Of a DNA stretch of 64,000 bases, positions 50,724-60,048 are shown piece by piece (position 1 is the first letter of the stretch; each line of letters starts with the position of its first letter). The notes below the pieces were generated by a model. It saw only the letters and a list, made by a program, of their open reading frames with translations. It did no database searches and was not told the origin of the DNA. The stretch lies in contig CAZUDO010000072.1 in NCBI GenBank assembly GCA_964618895.1, positions 73,895-137,894 on the forward strand. Reading direction: 5' to 3'. Made by a program: the position numbers and the translations under genes. The stretch comes from CAZUDO01 sp964618895. Its GTDB lineage: Bacteria > Desulfobacterota > Binatia > DP-6.

Positions 50724-52499
50724 TTACTGCTTCAGTTGGAACGTGCCGGAGAGCGAGACGGCGCCCGGACCCGGGAGCGAGGCGATGCTGTCGACGAAGG
50801 TGCCCGTGGGGGGAATGCAGAAGGTATAGCCGAGCACCCCCGAGTGGGGGGCGAAGTCGCGCAGGTCGCCGGCGGGTGTCCCCGTCTCCGTGACGCTGGA
50901 CACCTTGAGCGAGCCCTGCGTGAGTCCCTGACCGAAGGCGCCGGCGCCGTTCTGGGTCGACCCGCAGAAGTTCCCGGCGCCGTCCGCTGTGGCCGTGCTG
51001 GTGCCCGTGGTGAGCGGTCCGAGCGCGACCGACAGCGTGGACAGGAACCCCGAATTGTCTAGGTCGACCTTGAGCGGGCAATCGAGCGTGGTGCCCTTGG
51101 AGCCGACGCTCGTGCACGCCAGCCCGTGCTTCGTGCCACCGATACACAGGTTGCTGACGCAGGTCGGGCAGGGGAGCGCCAGCTTGCACGAGCCGGCGGC
51201 GCCGCCGCAGTCGGCGTCGAGGTCACACTGCCCGGGACTCGGGTACGCAGGGTTGCCGGCGGCGCCGTTGTGGCAGCGACGCGTCGCAACCTGGGCGTAG
51301 ATGCGCGTGAACAGGTTGATGCCGATGCTGGCCTCGCCCGTGGCCGGGTTGAGCGTGCCGCTAGCGTCGTTGGCGAACACGTTCAGCAGGCACGTGGGCG
51401 CGGGACCGCCGGCGATGGGAAGTGGGGGCCCGAAGTAGCAGCGGGCGTCTGGCCCGCAGGCGTTGGCCTGCTCTCCGCAGTCACTGTCGGCAGCGCAGGT
51501 CCCCTGGCCGTCGGTGCCGGTGGTGCCGTTGAGGCAGTGCTTGGCGGCTGCGACACCGCGCGAACACTGCGCCGGACCGGTGCCGTCGCTGGCCTCCAGG
51601 ATCACGTTGGACCCGAGGCAGGCCGTGGTACGGAACGGGATGGTCGAGCCGTCGGGGATGGGCGCCGGTGGCGTGATGCGGTTGTTGCCGCCACCGAAGT
51701 ACAGACAGCCCTTGCCGAGATTGCCCTTGGTGTTGTCGCTGTAGGTGAGCTGCCCGGACGCATCGGCGTTGGGCGTCGGGCCGACCGCCACGCAGACCTC
51801 GCCCGCGGGCATGTCCAGACAGTCCAAATCGGTCGTGCACGGGGTAAAGGAGAAGGAGCACACTTTCCCGTTGCAGGTGCCGAGAGCGCCGACGTCATCC
51901 GCCGCGCAGCCGGCGTCGGTGAAGCAGCTTCGCGACGAATTGCCCGTGCAGAAGCCGCCGCAGCTCGCGGCCCCCTGCCCGATCGTGAAGTCGAACGACG
52001 ACAAGCCCGTGGCCGTGCACGGCACCGAGCAGGAACAGGCGCTGGCTCCCACGGCCGCACACGGCGTGCCCCCGGCGCAGCCGCCCTGCGCGGCGGCGAA
52101 GTCGCACTCCTCGCGTGCGTCCTTCACGCCGTTGCCGCACTTGGCCGGCGCGGTGCGACGGCCCACGTCGTTGGCGATCTCGCCGAGCAGGCAGTTCACA
52201 CACGATTCGTAGCCGGCGAAGGTGGTGTCGGTGTTGATCGGGCAGCTGGCGATGCCCGGACAGCCTGCATAACCGCCCGGCAGCGGCGCGGACGCACACG
52301 CCTTGCTGACGGCGTTGGAGGTGATGGTGGCCGTGGCCGGCTGGCCCTTGAGTGCGGCCTTGAAGTTCTTGGCGGCGGCCTTGGCCAGCGCCTTGGCGAT
52401 CGCGTTGGTGCATTTGTCGGCGGCGTCTGCCGGGGTGGCGATGCCGGCCGCGAGCGTCAGGGCCAGCGCCACGAGACCGAAGGTACGATGGTTTCGCAT
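50724..52499 (-). CDS. Secreted Cys-rich protein with LPGPGA motif
   Basis: The 591-residue protein begins with a signal peptide (LVALALTLAAGIATPADAAD), then an Ala/Lys helical part (about 25-75), a Cys region with CVNCLLGEIANDV and CGNGVKDAREECD, many further Cys pairs (CFTDAGC, CTTDLDC, CAADSDC, CDLDADC, CPTCVSNLC), and the C-terminal module YTFCIPPTGTFVDSIASLPG followed by PGAVSLSGTF. About 40 cysteines in all imply heavy disulphide bonding. It resembles exported proteins of myxobacteria-like and Binatota-like genomes; no function is known. Confidence 0.65.
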   Translation of the reverse strand: MRNHRTFGLVALALTLAAGIATPADAADKCTNAIAKALAKAAAKNFKAALKGQPATATITSNAVSKACASAPLPGGYAGCPGIASCPINTDTTFAGYESCVNCLLGEIANDVGRRTAPAKCGNGVKDAREECDFAAAQGGCAGGTPCAAVGASACSCSVPCTATGLSSFDFTIGQGAASCGGFCTGNSSRSCFTDAGCAADDVGALGTCNGKVCSFSFTPCTTDLDCLDMPAGEVCVAVGPTPNADASGQLTYSDNTKGNLGKGCLYFGGGNNRITPPAPIPDGSTIPFRTTACLGSNVILEASDGTGPAQCSRGVAAAKHCLNGTTGTDGQGTCAADSDCGEQANACGPDARCYFGPPLPIAGGPAPTCLLNVFANDASGTLNPATGEASIGINLFTRIYAQVATRRCHNGAAGNPAYPSPGQCDLDADCGGAAGSCKLALPCPTCVSNLCIGGTKHGLACTSVGSKGTTLDCPLKVDLDNSGFLSTLSVALGPLTTGTSTATADGAGNFCGSTQNGAGAFGQGLTQGSLKVSSVTETGTPAGDLRDFAPHSGVLGYTFCIPPTGTFVDSIASLPGPGAVSLSGTFQLKQ

Positions 52500-52513
52500 G
52501 GTTGATCCTCTCC

Positions 52514-52942
52514 TCAGTTCCCGCAGTAGACCGGGACGTTGCCGCCGGCGAACGCCGTGGCCGCGAGACAGCGCACGTCACTCTGGATGCTGCACGACAG
52601 ACACGCCGCGGCCTGGTCGGCCGTGGTGACCGTGGCCGGCGTGCAACTGGTGTCGCGCGACGGGCAGGCGCCGCCGAACTTGGCCTGCACGGCCGCGCTA
52701 TCGCACTTCTTGAGCGCCTTGCCCTGCACCGCCTTGACGGCGACGTTGAAGCAGGTGTCCCCGGGGCTCTTCTTGCACGCGCCGGCCGCCTTCTTGGCGA
52801 CCGCGGTCGCGAATTTGGTCACCGCCTTGTCGACCTGGGAGTCGCACGTCGCTGCCGCCAGGACGGGAGGTGGGGCGAGCAGGGTGCTCGCTGCCGCCGC
52901 CAGGGCGACGAGCATCAGGTATCTCTGTGGGTGACCGCGCAT
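52514..52942 (-). CDS. Small secreted Cys-rich helical protein
   Basis: The 142-residue protein has a signal peptide (VALAAAASTLLAPPPVLAA) and a mature part of Lys/Ala-rich helices with about ten cysteines (CDSQVDKAVTKFATAVAKKA, CKKSPGDTCFNVAVKAV, AAACLSCSIQSDVRC). It looks like a free-standing version of the N-terminal part of the protein at 50724. A very strong GAAGGAGGAG precedes the ATG at 52942. It is the first of a three-gene run of secreted proteins read leftward. Confidence 0.6.
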   Translation of the reverse strand: MRGHPQRYLMLVALAAAASTLLAPPPVLAAATCDSQVDKAVTKFATAVAKKAAGACKKSPGDTCFNVAVKAVQGKALKKCDSAAVQAKFGGACPSRDTSCTPATVTTADQAAACLSCSIQSDVRCLAATAFAGGNVPVYCGN

Positions 52943-53122
52943 CACGACTCCTCCTTCGGGCCCCGCAGGGCCAGGTTGCGCTTGGCAGGTCGTTTGGCCA
53001 GGGCCCCCTTGGGCCTCGTCCGCGGTTAGCAGATCGTCTCTTTCAGGGTCAATACGACACCCGAACATACGAACGGGTATCGGCGGGCCACAGCGGAAGA
53101 AACGACGGTCAGACGGGGGTTC

Positions 53123-54001
53123 CTACCCCTTCGCCCCCAGCTCCTGATCGAGCAGCTGCTTGAAGTTCTCGTAGGTCTGCGCGCCGCTCAGGCGCCGGCC
53201 GTTCACGAAGAAGGTGGGCGTGGAGTTGACCCCCAGCGCCGCCGCCTCGTCGGTGTCGGCCTTGAGGGCGTCGGCGGCCTTGCGGCCGTCCAGGCACTCC
53301 TGGAGCTTGGGCACGTCGATGCCGCCGTCCTTGGCGATCTCGGCGGCCTTCTCTTTCAGGTTGTCCTTGGTGATGTCCCCCTGCTTGGTGAACAGCCCCT
53401 TGTACATGGCCCAGAACTGATCGTTGCCCTGCTGGAAGGCGCACTCCGAGGCCAGCGCGCCGTCCTCCGCCCATGGGTGGATGCTGACCAGCGGGTAGTT
53501 CTTGAACACGAAGCGGACCCGGTCGCCGTACTCTTTGAGGACCTGGTCCTCGAGCGTGCTGTAGGCACGGGTGCAGAACGGACACTGGAAGTCCGAGTAC
53601 TCGACGATCGTCACTTTGGCATCGGCCGGCCCGCGCGCGGGTTGGTTGGCAAGCGCGATCTGGCTCATCACCTTCTTCAGCGGATCGACGGACAGGTCGA
53701 CCGCGTCGCCCCGGAAGAGGTACTTGCCGTCGCGGCTCACGTAGAACGCGATCGATTGGCTCTGCTGCCCGAGCGCCACATCGAGCGTGCCCTTGCGCCA
53801 GCCGGGGATGTCGGCGTCGGCGATGCCGGTCACCTTGAAGGCCAGGCCGGGGGTGGTGACGGTCTTCTGGAAATAGTCGACCACCCGTTGCGAGATGGCC
53901 TCGTCAGTAGCTGCCGGGCCGGCGTCGGGGGCGCCGCTCTTGCTGCCGCAGGCGACGGCACACACGAGGACCAATGCGACGAGCGGGCGCAGGATCGTCA
54001 T
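53123..54001 (-). CDS. DsbA-like thioredoxin-fold lipoprotein
   Basis: This 292-residue protein has a lipoprotein signal (LVALVLVCAVACGSKSG, with the likely lipidated Cys18), a small N-terminal domain (about 35-120) and a DsbA-like domain with the active site YSDFQCPFCTRAY and the cis-Pro loop NSTPTFFVNG. It should act as a periplasmic thiol oxidase or isomerase tethered to a membrane. With the VKOR-DsbA fusion it gives this locus two disulphide enzymes. A GGAG lies seven bases before the ATG. Confidence 0.85.
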   Translation of the reverse strand: MTILRPLVALVLVCAVACGSKSGAPDAGPAATDEAISQRVVDYFQKTVTTPGLAFKVTGIADADIPGWRKGTLDVALGQQSQSIAFYVSRDGKYLFRGDAVDLSVDPLKKVMSQIALANQPARGPADAKVTIVEYSDFQCPFCTRAYSTLEDQVLKEYGDRVRFVFKNYPLVSIHPWAEDGALASECAFQQGNDQFWAMYKGLFTKQGDITKDNLKEKAAEIAKDGGIDVPKLQECLDGRKAADALKADTDEAAALGVNSTPTFFVNGRRLSGAQTYENFKQLLDQELGAKG

Positions 54002-54067
54002 GAGAACTCCTTGGGCGGCGCGCGACGATGCGCGGCCGTGCGCTTGTAATGCCCGGTCGGAGGGGCG

Positions 54068-55909
54068 TCAAGGCGAAGGCACGGCGGCGAGCGCGGTGGC
54101 GGCGGGCTGAAAGCCCGGATGCTCGACGAGCAGCCGTTGCCACGCGGCGCGCGCCCCGGCCCGATCGCCTGCCAGAAACAGGGCGTAACCCAGGCCGAGC
54201 CGCGCGTCGGGAAACTCCGGCCACAGTACCAAGCTTGCCTCGAAGTCGGCGCGCGCGGCGGTCGCCCCGGCCGCGCCCAGCAGTGTGAGCGCCGCGCGCC
54301 CGCGATGGTAGCGGACGGTCGCCTCCTCGGCGTGGACCTGCACCGGGCGGAGCAGGCGATCGAGCCAGCCGGCGACGCCGGATTGCTCCGTGTCGATCCG
54401 GTCCGAGAGGCCGCCGGGCCGACCCGCCGGCTGGCCGTCGGCCACCAGCACCGCCGACGCCGGATCGAGGAACGCGAGGCGCCATCCCGGTAGGCGCGCG
54501 ATCGCCGCCGCCAGCTCCATCTGGCCGGCGGTGGTGTGGTAGACGATCGCGGCGCCGAATCCATACCGGGCCGCGAGCGCCGCGAACGTCGTCGGGTCGT
54601 CGACCGCCTCCACGTACTCGCGAAACACGCTCCCCGGATAGACCTGCAGGCGCCCGTCGATGAATACCCGCCGGGGCGGGTAGGTGCGCCACAGGACGAG
54701 GCCGCCCAGCGTGTCGGCGTTGAAGAACGGCGCCGGGGGTGCCGCCGCGCCGAGGAAATCGACCGCTGCAGACGGAAAGAGCTGCGCCGACACGCCGAGG
54801 CCGAAGCTGCGTGACAGGCGCGCATCGACGTAGAACCGGTTGCTGACGATGCGCGCAACCAGCAGCGCGCACAGAGCGACCACGGTAGCGTCGAGGACCC
54901 TCCGGAGGCGTGGGCGCATGTTGGCGCGGCGGGCGAGGGGGCTCAGGGCCTCGGCCACCAGCGGGAGCACGCCGATGCCGAGGAGTCCGACGTTCCGGCG
55001 GGCCATGCCGGCGAGCGCGATGAACGCGAACGCGATCACGACCGATGCAAGCCGGGCATGGTGCCAGGCGCGAAGCGTCGCCCAGGCGGCCAGCCCGAGC
55101 AGCGCGCCGGCGCCGTACGCCACCGGGGTCGTCAGCTCGGCCAGGACCGGCGGGCGGTGCTCGATCACGGTCGCCGAGGTGACCTCGGCGCCGCGGAGGA
55201 CGTCGAAGAGGCGCAGGGGGAAGAGCGCGCCCGCGATGCCGAACGGGGTGACGGCCTCGGCCACGAGCGCCCCGGCCAGCGCGATGGCGAGCAGGCGGAC
55301 CTCCGCGGGCGTGCGCTTGCCTGTCGGCCATCCGAGCCGCGGCGTGGTGACGGCGCAGATCAGCTCGGCACCCAGGACGACCACGCCGAGGACCGACAGG
55401 GCGTGGCAATTCGCCCACAGGACCTGGAGCAGCACGAGCGCGCCCGTGCGTATGGGGGTGAGCGGGCCGCTGGAAAGGAACAGGACCGCGGCGAGGAGGC
55501 AGAAGGTCACCGCCTCGGGCCGGGCGACGAAACGCTCCACGGCCGTCAGCGCCGCCAGGACGACGAGACCTGCAGCCGCCCACGCAGGCAGCCGTCGACG
55601 GGCGAGTGCGAACAGCCCGACGAATGCCGTCAGGAACAGCGCGCCGGTGGCGAGCGCCACCCCGGTCGCGCCGCCCATCTTCCAGGTGGCGTAGGCCCCC
55701 GCGTCGAAGAGCCACTGCCGATTGATCCACGGTACGTCGGCGGCGCTGGTCGAGAACGGATCCGTCCGTGCGACCTCGCCCGAGGCGGCGATCAACCGGC
55801 CGCTCGCCAGGTGCCACCAGGTGTCATGGTCGTCCAGGCGGTGCACCTGCAACGCAGCGACCACCAGCACCGCGGCGATCGCCGGAGCCCAGGCTCCCCG
55901 TCGAGCCAC
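54068..55909 (-). CDS. Large polytopic membrane protein with C-terminal TPR-like tail
   Basis: The 613-residue protein has about ten hydrophobic segments and near the start the motif DHDTWWHLASGRLIAASGEV followed by RTDPFS, shared by uncharacterised polytopic proteins resembling lipid-linked glycosyltransferases. The C-terminal 200 residues are soluble, with an alpha/beta part (FIDGRLQVYPGSVFREYVE) and TPR-like helices. GTG at 55909 is one base after the stop of the upstream gene. The function is unknown; a sugar transferase role would be inference. Confidence 0.55.
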   Translation of the reverse strand: MARRGAWAPAIAAVLVVAALQVHRLDDHDTWWHLASGRLIAASGEVARTDPFSTSAADVPWINRQWLFDAGAYATWKMGGATGVALATGALFLTAFVGLFALARRRLPAWAAAGLVVLAALTAVERFVARPEAVTFCLLAAVLFLSSGPLTPIRTGALVLLQVLWANCHALSVLGVVVLGAELICAVTTPRLGWPTGKRTPAEVRLLAIALAGALVAEAVTPFGIAGALFPLRLFDVLRGAEVTSATVIEHRPPVLAELTTPVAYGAGALLGLAAWATLRAWHHARLASVVIAFAFIALAGMARRNVGLLGIGVLPLVAEALSPLARRANMRPRLRRVLDATVVALCALLVARIVSNRFYVDARLSRSFGLGVSAQLFPSAAVDFLGAAAPPAPFFNADTLGGLVLWRTYPPRRVFIDGRLQVYPGSVFREYVEAVDDPTTFAALAARYGFGAAIVYHTTAGQMELAAAIARLPGWRLAFLDPASAVLVADGQPAGRPGGLSDRIDTEQSGVAGWLDRLLRPVQVHAEEATVRYHRGRAALTLLGAAGATAARADFEASLVLWPEFPDARLGLGYALFLAGDRAGARAAWQRLLVEHPGFQPAATALAAVPSP

Positions 55910-55910
55910 G

Positions 55911-58358
55911 CTAGCCTCCGACGAACCAGCGGTAGTACGGGTTGTGCGGCTCCTCGCCGAGGACGCGCTCGAGGAGCGGCGCGGTGTCGTCGCGCCGGCC
56001 GGCGTAGTAGAGGACGCCGGCACGATAGAAGGCGAGCAGGCGGTCGCGCGCGGCGCGCACCTGCGCCTCGAGCGCGGCATCCGCACCCACCAGCGGCGGG
56101 TCGCGGCGCACGCTCAACACGTGCTCGAGCGCGCGTCCGAACTCCCCGGGGCGCGTGAGGCCGGCGTACTCGATGCGCGGGCGATCGTCGGTGACCGACG
56201 GGGCGTCGCCGGCGTAGGCGACCAGCCCGTCCCGGTCGGTCACCCAGGTGGCGAGCACGGTCGCTACGTCCGGTACGCCGACCTCGGCCAGCGCGGCCGT
56301 GACCGTGGGCGCGGCGAAACGGGCCGATACGGTGGGCACGTCGAGGACGAGCGGATCGCGCCCGCCGACGAGCAGCATCTCGTGCAGCTCGGTGCTCCAC
56401 AGCGCCGCGTACGGGAAGGCGTCCAGGAAGGCACGCACCAGCATGCGCGAGTCGTCGTCGTTCTGGGTCGAGAGCGGGAGCCATTGCGCCATCAGGCCGT
56501 GCGGGGCCAGGCGCTCGTGGCAGAGGAGATAGAAGTCCCGCGAGTACAGGTTCACCACCCCGGCGGCGATCGGGGGCGGCGGCTCGAGCGTGATCAGGTC
56601 GTAGCGCTCCGGCCGGAGCAGGAGGTCGTGGCGGCCGTCGGCGATGCGGATGTCGACGCGCGGGTCGTCGGCGACGCCGTAGTTGCCCTGGAAGTGGCGC
56701 ACGTTGCGGGCGACGGTGGGCAGCAGCTCGACGCACGTCCGCCGCTCGAGCCCGGGGTAGGCGAGGAGCGCACCGCACGTGGTCCCGGTGCCGAGCCCGA
56801 CGACGAGGGCCGAGCGCGGCTCGCCGTGATGGACGAGCAGCGGGAGGAGGGCCTGCAGCCGCATGTAGCGGCGCGCCATCAGGTTGTCGCTCGAGTTGGA
56901 GACGCCCTGGATATAGAGCCGGTTGAAGGTCCCGTTGAAGAAGGGCTCGGCGATGATGGTGACCGAGCCGCCCGGGCCTTCGTCGTGCGCGACGATGCTG
57001 CCACCGTGCAGCGCCACCAGCAGCCTGGCCAGGTGGTCGCGCGGTACGGCGCGCCCGGCCGCGAGGAGGAGCACGACGGCGAGGCCTGCCCCCAGGCCCA
57101 TGCGTGCGCGCGCGGACGCGCCCTGCACCAGGGCGATCGCACCCACCGTGGCCGCCGTGCCGACCAGCACCACCGTCGCCCCGCGGAGGCCCAGGGCAGG
57201 CAGCACGACGAAGCCGGTCAGCGCCGTGCCGGCGATTCCCCCGAGCATGTTGGCCGCCGCCACCGCCCCCAGGTCGCGGCCGACGTGGCTCGGGCCGCAC
57301 ACCAGCCGGGCGGCGGCCGGAAAGGCGGCCCCCAGGAAGAGCGCGGGCACGAACAACACGGCCAGCGGGGCGAGGAGCATGTGGGCCCCGACCGCCGCCG
57401 CGGTCGAGCCGGTCTGGGCCAGCACTACGTCCGAGAGCGCGTTCTGTGCGCGGGGCAGCCACGGCCCCAGGGCTGCGAACGTGGTCAGGGTGGTCACCGC
57501 CACGGCCAGCTCGAGGAGCCCGAACGCGATCCAGGGACGGCGCACCCGGGGGGCCACGGTCGCGTACGCCGCGCTGCCGACCACCAGCCCCGTCAGGTAG
57601 GTGGCCAGAACGAGCGCGAACGCGTACGCGCGCGTGTTCATGAACGGGACCACCGCCTGCGACCACACGACTTCCGCCCCGAGCGCCACCGCACCGGCAC
57701 CGGCGTAGAGCACCAGCGCCAGCCCGGCGCGCGGAAGAGCCAGCAGGCGGGGTGCGCGGGCGACCCCGATCGGCGCCGGCGCCCACAGCGCCACCAGTGC
57801 GAGCAACCCGTTCAGCGCCGCCGCCGCGAACGCGCTGCCACGCACGCCGAGCGCCGGGACGAGCAGGAACACGGACGCCAGCGCGCCCGCCACGCCCCCG
57901 GCGGTGTTGGCGGCGTACAGAAAACCGCTCGTCGAGGCGACGTGTGCACCATCCGGGGCCAGCATGCGCACCACGGCCGGCAGGGTGCCGCCCATCAGGA
58001 ACGCGGGCGCGGCCACGAGCGTGAACGGGATCACCCACGCCACCGCACCCACGTACCCCACGGCGCGCACATAGACCGGCGCAAGATGGCCCAGCGCGAG
58101 CGTCACCGCCACGGCCGACAGCGCGATGCCCGCCTCCAGACCGGCATAGAGCCGCAACGGGCGAGCCTGCCGATCGGCCCACGCCCCAAGCACCGCGCTT
58201 CCGCCCGCCAGGCCGCCGAAGAAGGCGCTCACCACGGTGGTGATGGCGACCATCTCGACACCCACCACCAACGTCACCTGCTTCACCCATAACGTTTCGA
58301 ACACGAGCGCCGCGAGCCCCGAACCGAAGAGCAGGCATGCGAGGGTGGCAGAGGACAC
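55911..58358 (-). CDS. Fused membrane transporter-like and spermidine synthase-like protein
   Basis: This about 815-residue protein has two sets of hydrophobic segments (about 1-430) beginning LFGSGLAALVFETLWVKQV, the motif that opens many fused spermidine synthases, and a C-terminal SAM-binding spermidine synthase-like domain (about 460-700) with ALVVGLGTGTTCGALLAYP, VELLPTVARNVRHF and YDLITLEPPPPIAAG. A helical tail ends it. It may move or modify a small substrate, or be a non-polyamine methyltransferase; actual spermidine synthesis is unproven. Start: GTG at 58358 or 58412; the latter adds 18 residues. Confidence 0.72.
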   Translation of the reverse strand: MSSATLACLLFGSGLAALVFETLWVKQVTLVVGVEMVAITTVVSAFFGGLAGGSAVLGAWADRQARPLRLYAGLEAGIALSAVAVTLALGHLAPVYVRAVGYVGAVAWVIPFTLVAAPAFLMGGTLPAVVRMLAPDGAHVASTSGFLYAANTAGGVAGALASVFLLVPALGVRGSAFAAAALNGLLALVALWAPAPIGVARAPRLLALPRAGLALVLYAGAGAVALGAEVVWSQAVVPFMNTRAYAFALVLATYLTGLVVGSAAYATVAPRVRRPWIAFGLLELAVAVTTLTTFAALGPWLPRAQNALSDVVLAQTGSTAAAVGAHMLLAPLAVLFVPALFLGAAFPAAARLVCGPSHVGRDLGAVAAANMLGGIAGTALTGFVVLPALGLRGATVVLVGTAATVGAIALVQGASARARMGLGAGLAVVLLLAAGRAVPRDHLARLLVALHGGSIVAHDEGPGGSVTIIAEPFFNGTFNRLYIQGVSNSSDNLMARRYMRLQALLPLLVHHGEPRSALVVGLGTGTTCGALLAYPGLERRTCVELLPTVARNVRHFQGNYGVADDPRVDIRIADGRHDLLLRPERYDLITLEPPPPIAAGVVNLYSRDFYLLCHERLAPHGLMAQWLPLSTQNDDDSRMLVRAFLDAFPYAALWSTELHEMLLVGGRDPLVLDVPTVSARFAAPTVTAALAEVGVPDVATVLATWVTDRDGLVAYAGDAPSVTDDRPRIEYAGLTRPGEFGRALEHVLSVRRDPPLVGADAALEAQVRAARDRLLAFYRAGVLYYAGRRDDTAPLLERVLGEEPHNPYYRWFVGG

Positions 58359-58396
58359 CCCGCGGCGGGGTAGCAGATCGCCGCGCGGCCGTCGAC

Positions 58397-58426
58397 TTGC
58401 CCTGTCGCGCACCCGTTTGCTAGAGG
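58397..58426 (+). promoter_or_regulatory. Putative near-leaderless promoter of the gene at 58435
   Basis: TTGCCC (58397-58402), 18 bases and TAGAGG (58421-58426) end eight bases before the ATG. It lies in the divergent space between this gene and the spermidine synthase-like gene. Confidence 0.3.
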
Positions 58427-58434
58427 CCGCGGCA

Positions 58435-59193
58435 ATGCGCAAGCTCGCCGTACTCCTCGTCTCCGCTCTGGTCGCCGTGCCGGCCGCGTTCGTGCGCGGC
58501 CAGGACGCGACCCCTCCCACCACCACCGTGCCCGCCGCGGTGCATGTCCCGACGCAGACGACCACGGTCCGGGGCTCGGTGCCCGACCTGACCGGCCGCT
58601 GGCTGGCGCTGGCGGCGCTGCATCTCCCGGGGGACAGGGTCCGTGTCGCGCCCGCCCTGTGGGAGGTCGGGACGAAGGACGGCCGCCCCGAACTGCTGGT
58701 GCACTTCGCCGACCTCCCGCCCGCGCTCCAGACGGCGATCGACAAGCAGCACGAGGCCGGTGTCGAGTGGGTGCCGTCGGCCGACGATCTGCAGACGCTG
58801 GCCGCCGCCTGGGCCACGCTCCCACCACGCGAGGCCCAGCTGGCGCAGCTGGAAACGACTCTGGCGGCGCCGGATGGCTTCGACGAGCCCCTGCGCAACG
58901 AGCCCAAGACGAAGGACGCACTCTGGGTGGCGACCCAATTGATCACCTTTGCGGCCTCGGCGGCGCCCGCCGTGCGCCAGGTGCAGGTGTACGCCGCCCG
59001 GGAGGCCACCCCCGACCGCGGCTACACCGGCCGCGGCTACACGGGCTACTACGTGAGCACCACCATCGCGGCGGCGCCGTTCCCGATCCCGATCACGTTC
59101 GAAGGCTCGTTCCGCCTCTACCGGCTCACGGCGCGGGTGCCGGGCTTCATGCAACGGCTGCTCGACGTCTTCTCGGGCTGCGGCCGGACGTAG
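58435..59193 (+). CDS. Exported hypothetical protein
   Basis: The 252-residue protein has a signal peptide (LAVLLVSALVAVPAAFVRGQ), a Thr/Pro-rich stretch (about 25-50), a helical middle and a short repeat GYTGRGYTGYYV near 195-206. No family is recognised. It is the only plus-strand gene in the last 15 kb and lies between the divergent spermidine synthase-like gene and the convergent cohesin-like gene at 59203. Confidence 0.55.
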   Translation: MRKLAVLLVSALVAVPAAFVRGQDATPPTTTVPAAVHVPTQTTTVRGSVPDLTGRWLALAALHLPGDRVRVAPALWEVGTKDGRPELLVHFADLPPALQTAIDKQHEAGVEWVPSADDLQTLAAAWATLPPREAQLAQLETTLAAPDGFDEPLRNEPKTKDALWVATQLITFAASAAPAVRQVQVYAAREATPDRGYTGRGYTGYYVSTTIAAAPFPIPITFEGSFRLYRLTARVPGFMQRLLDVFSGCGRT

Positions 59194-59202
59194 CGCCGGC
59201 GC

Positions 59203-60048
59203 CTACGGCGTCGGCGACAGGACGCCCGCGAGGAGGGTGGCGGCACCGCTGGTCTGCGCCTTCATCTGGGCGGCCAGGTCGGGATCCAGGCGGCCCTTGC
59301 GGGCGCGCCGGTCGATCGTCCTGGTCAGGGCGCGGGTGAGCTTGCCGACCGACCGGAGGAGCTTCCGGGCGCGCTTGGGTGCGGCCGTCTGGCTGGCGTC
59401 GAGGCGGGTCAGAATGCGGCGTGTCAGCGTGTCGATCTTCTTCCGCGTGCGCGCCGACACGGCATCGGCGCCGGCGTCCTGGTTCAGGCTGCGGACCACG
59501 GCGATGCGGCAGCGGACCCCCGGCACCCCGATGCGCGATGGGCACGAGATGGTGGCGACGGAGCCGCCGCGCGCCGACCCGGCGACGCGGAAGCCCACCC
59601 TGTCGTCGTGGAAGGTCGCCGCCTCGATGGTGAACGTCGCGCAGCCGCCGGGAACCGCATCCGGTACGCGCACCGCGACGCGTACGACTTCCCCGTCCGG
59701 GATGGCCGCGACCGGGGTACGGACGGTGGGCACGACCTGCACCAGGACGGTGCCCGGGGCCGGTCCGGGTCGGACGGTCACGTCGGCGCCTGCGCGCCGT
59801 CCGGCCTCGCCGAGGCTCACGTCCTGGGGCTGCACGAGCAGGAGGGCCGGGTCGACGCGCAGGGTGAAACCGAGGGCCCCGAGCGCCTGCCCGTCACCGG
59901 TCAGGTCGATCGAGACCGTCCGCACCTGACCGGGCTCGAGCGCGGTCTCCTCGCAGGTGGTGCGCGCGGCGAGGGTGGGCGCCGCCCATGCCGGGCCCGT
60001 GCTCGCGACGGTGAGCGCCAGCCCGAGCGCGATGTCGAGGCGGTTCAA
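59203..60048 (-). CDS. Exported protein with cohesin-like beta-sandwich domain
   Basis: This 281-residue protein has a signal peptide (IALGLALTVASTGPAWA) and one beta-sandwich domain (about 28-170) with the cohesin-type pattern GALGFTLRVDPALLLVQ and, later, IPDGEVVRVAVRVPDA. The C-terminal 110 residues are basic and helical, with many Lys and Arg. The start is TTG at 60048 overlapping the stop of the upstream gene (TTGA). It is the last gene of the three-gene cohesin-like group read leftward. Confidence 0.6.
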   Translation of the reverse strand: MNRLDIALGLALTVASTGPAWAAPTLAARTTCEETALEPGQVRTVSIDLTGDGQALGALGFTLRVDPALLLVQPQDVSLGEAGRRAGADVTVRPGPAPGTVLVQVVPTVRTPVAAIPDGEVVRVAVRVPDAVPGGCATFTIEAATFHDDRVGFRVAGSARGGSVATISCPSRIGVPGVRCRIAVVRSLNQDAGADAVSARTRKKIDTLTRRILTRLDASQTAAPKRARKLLRSVGKLTRALTRTIDRRARKGRLDPDLAAQMKAQTSGAATLLAGVLSPTP

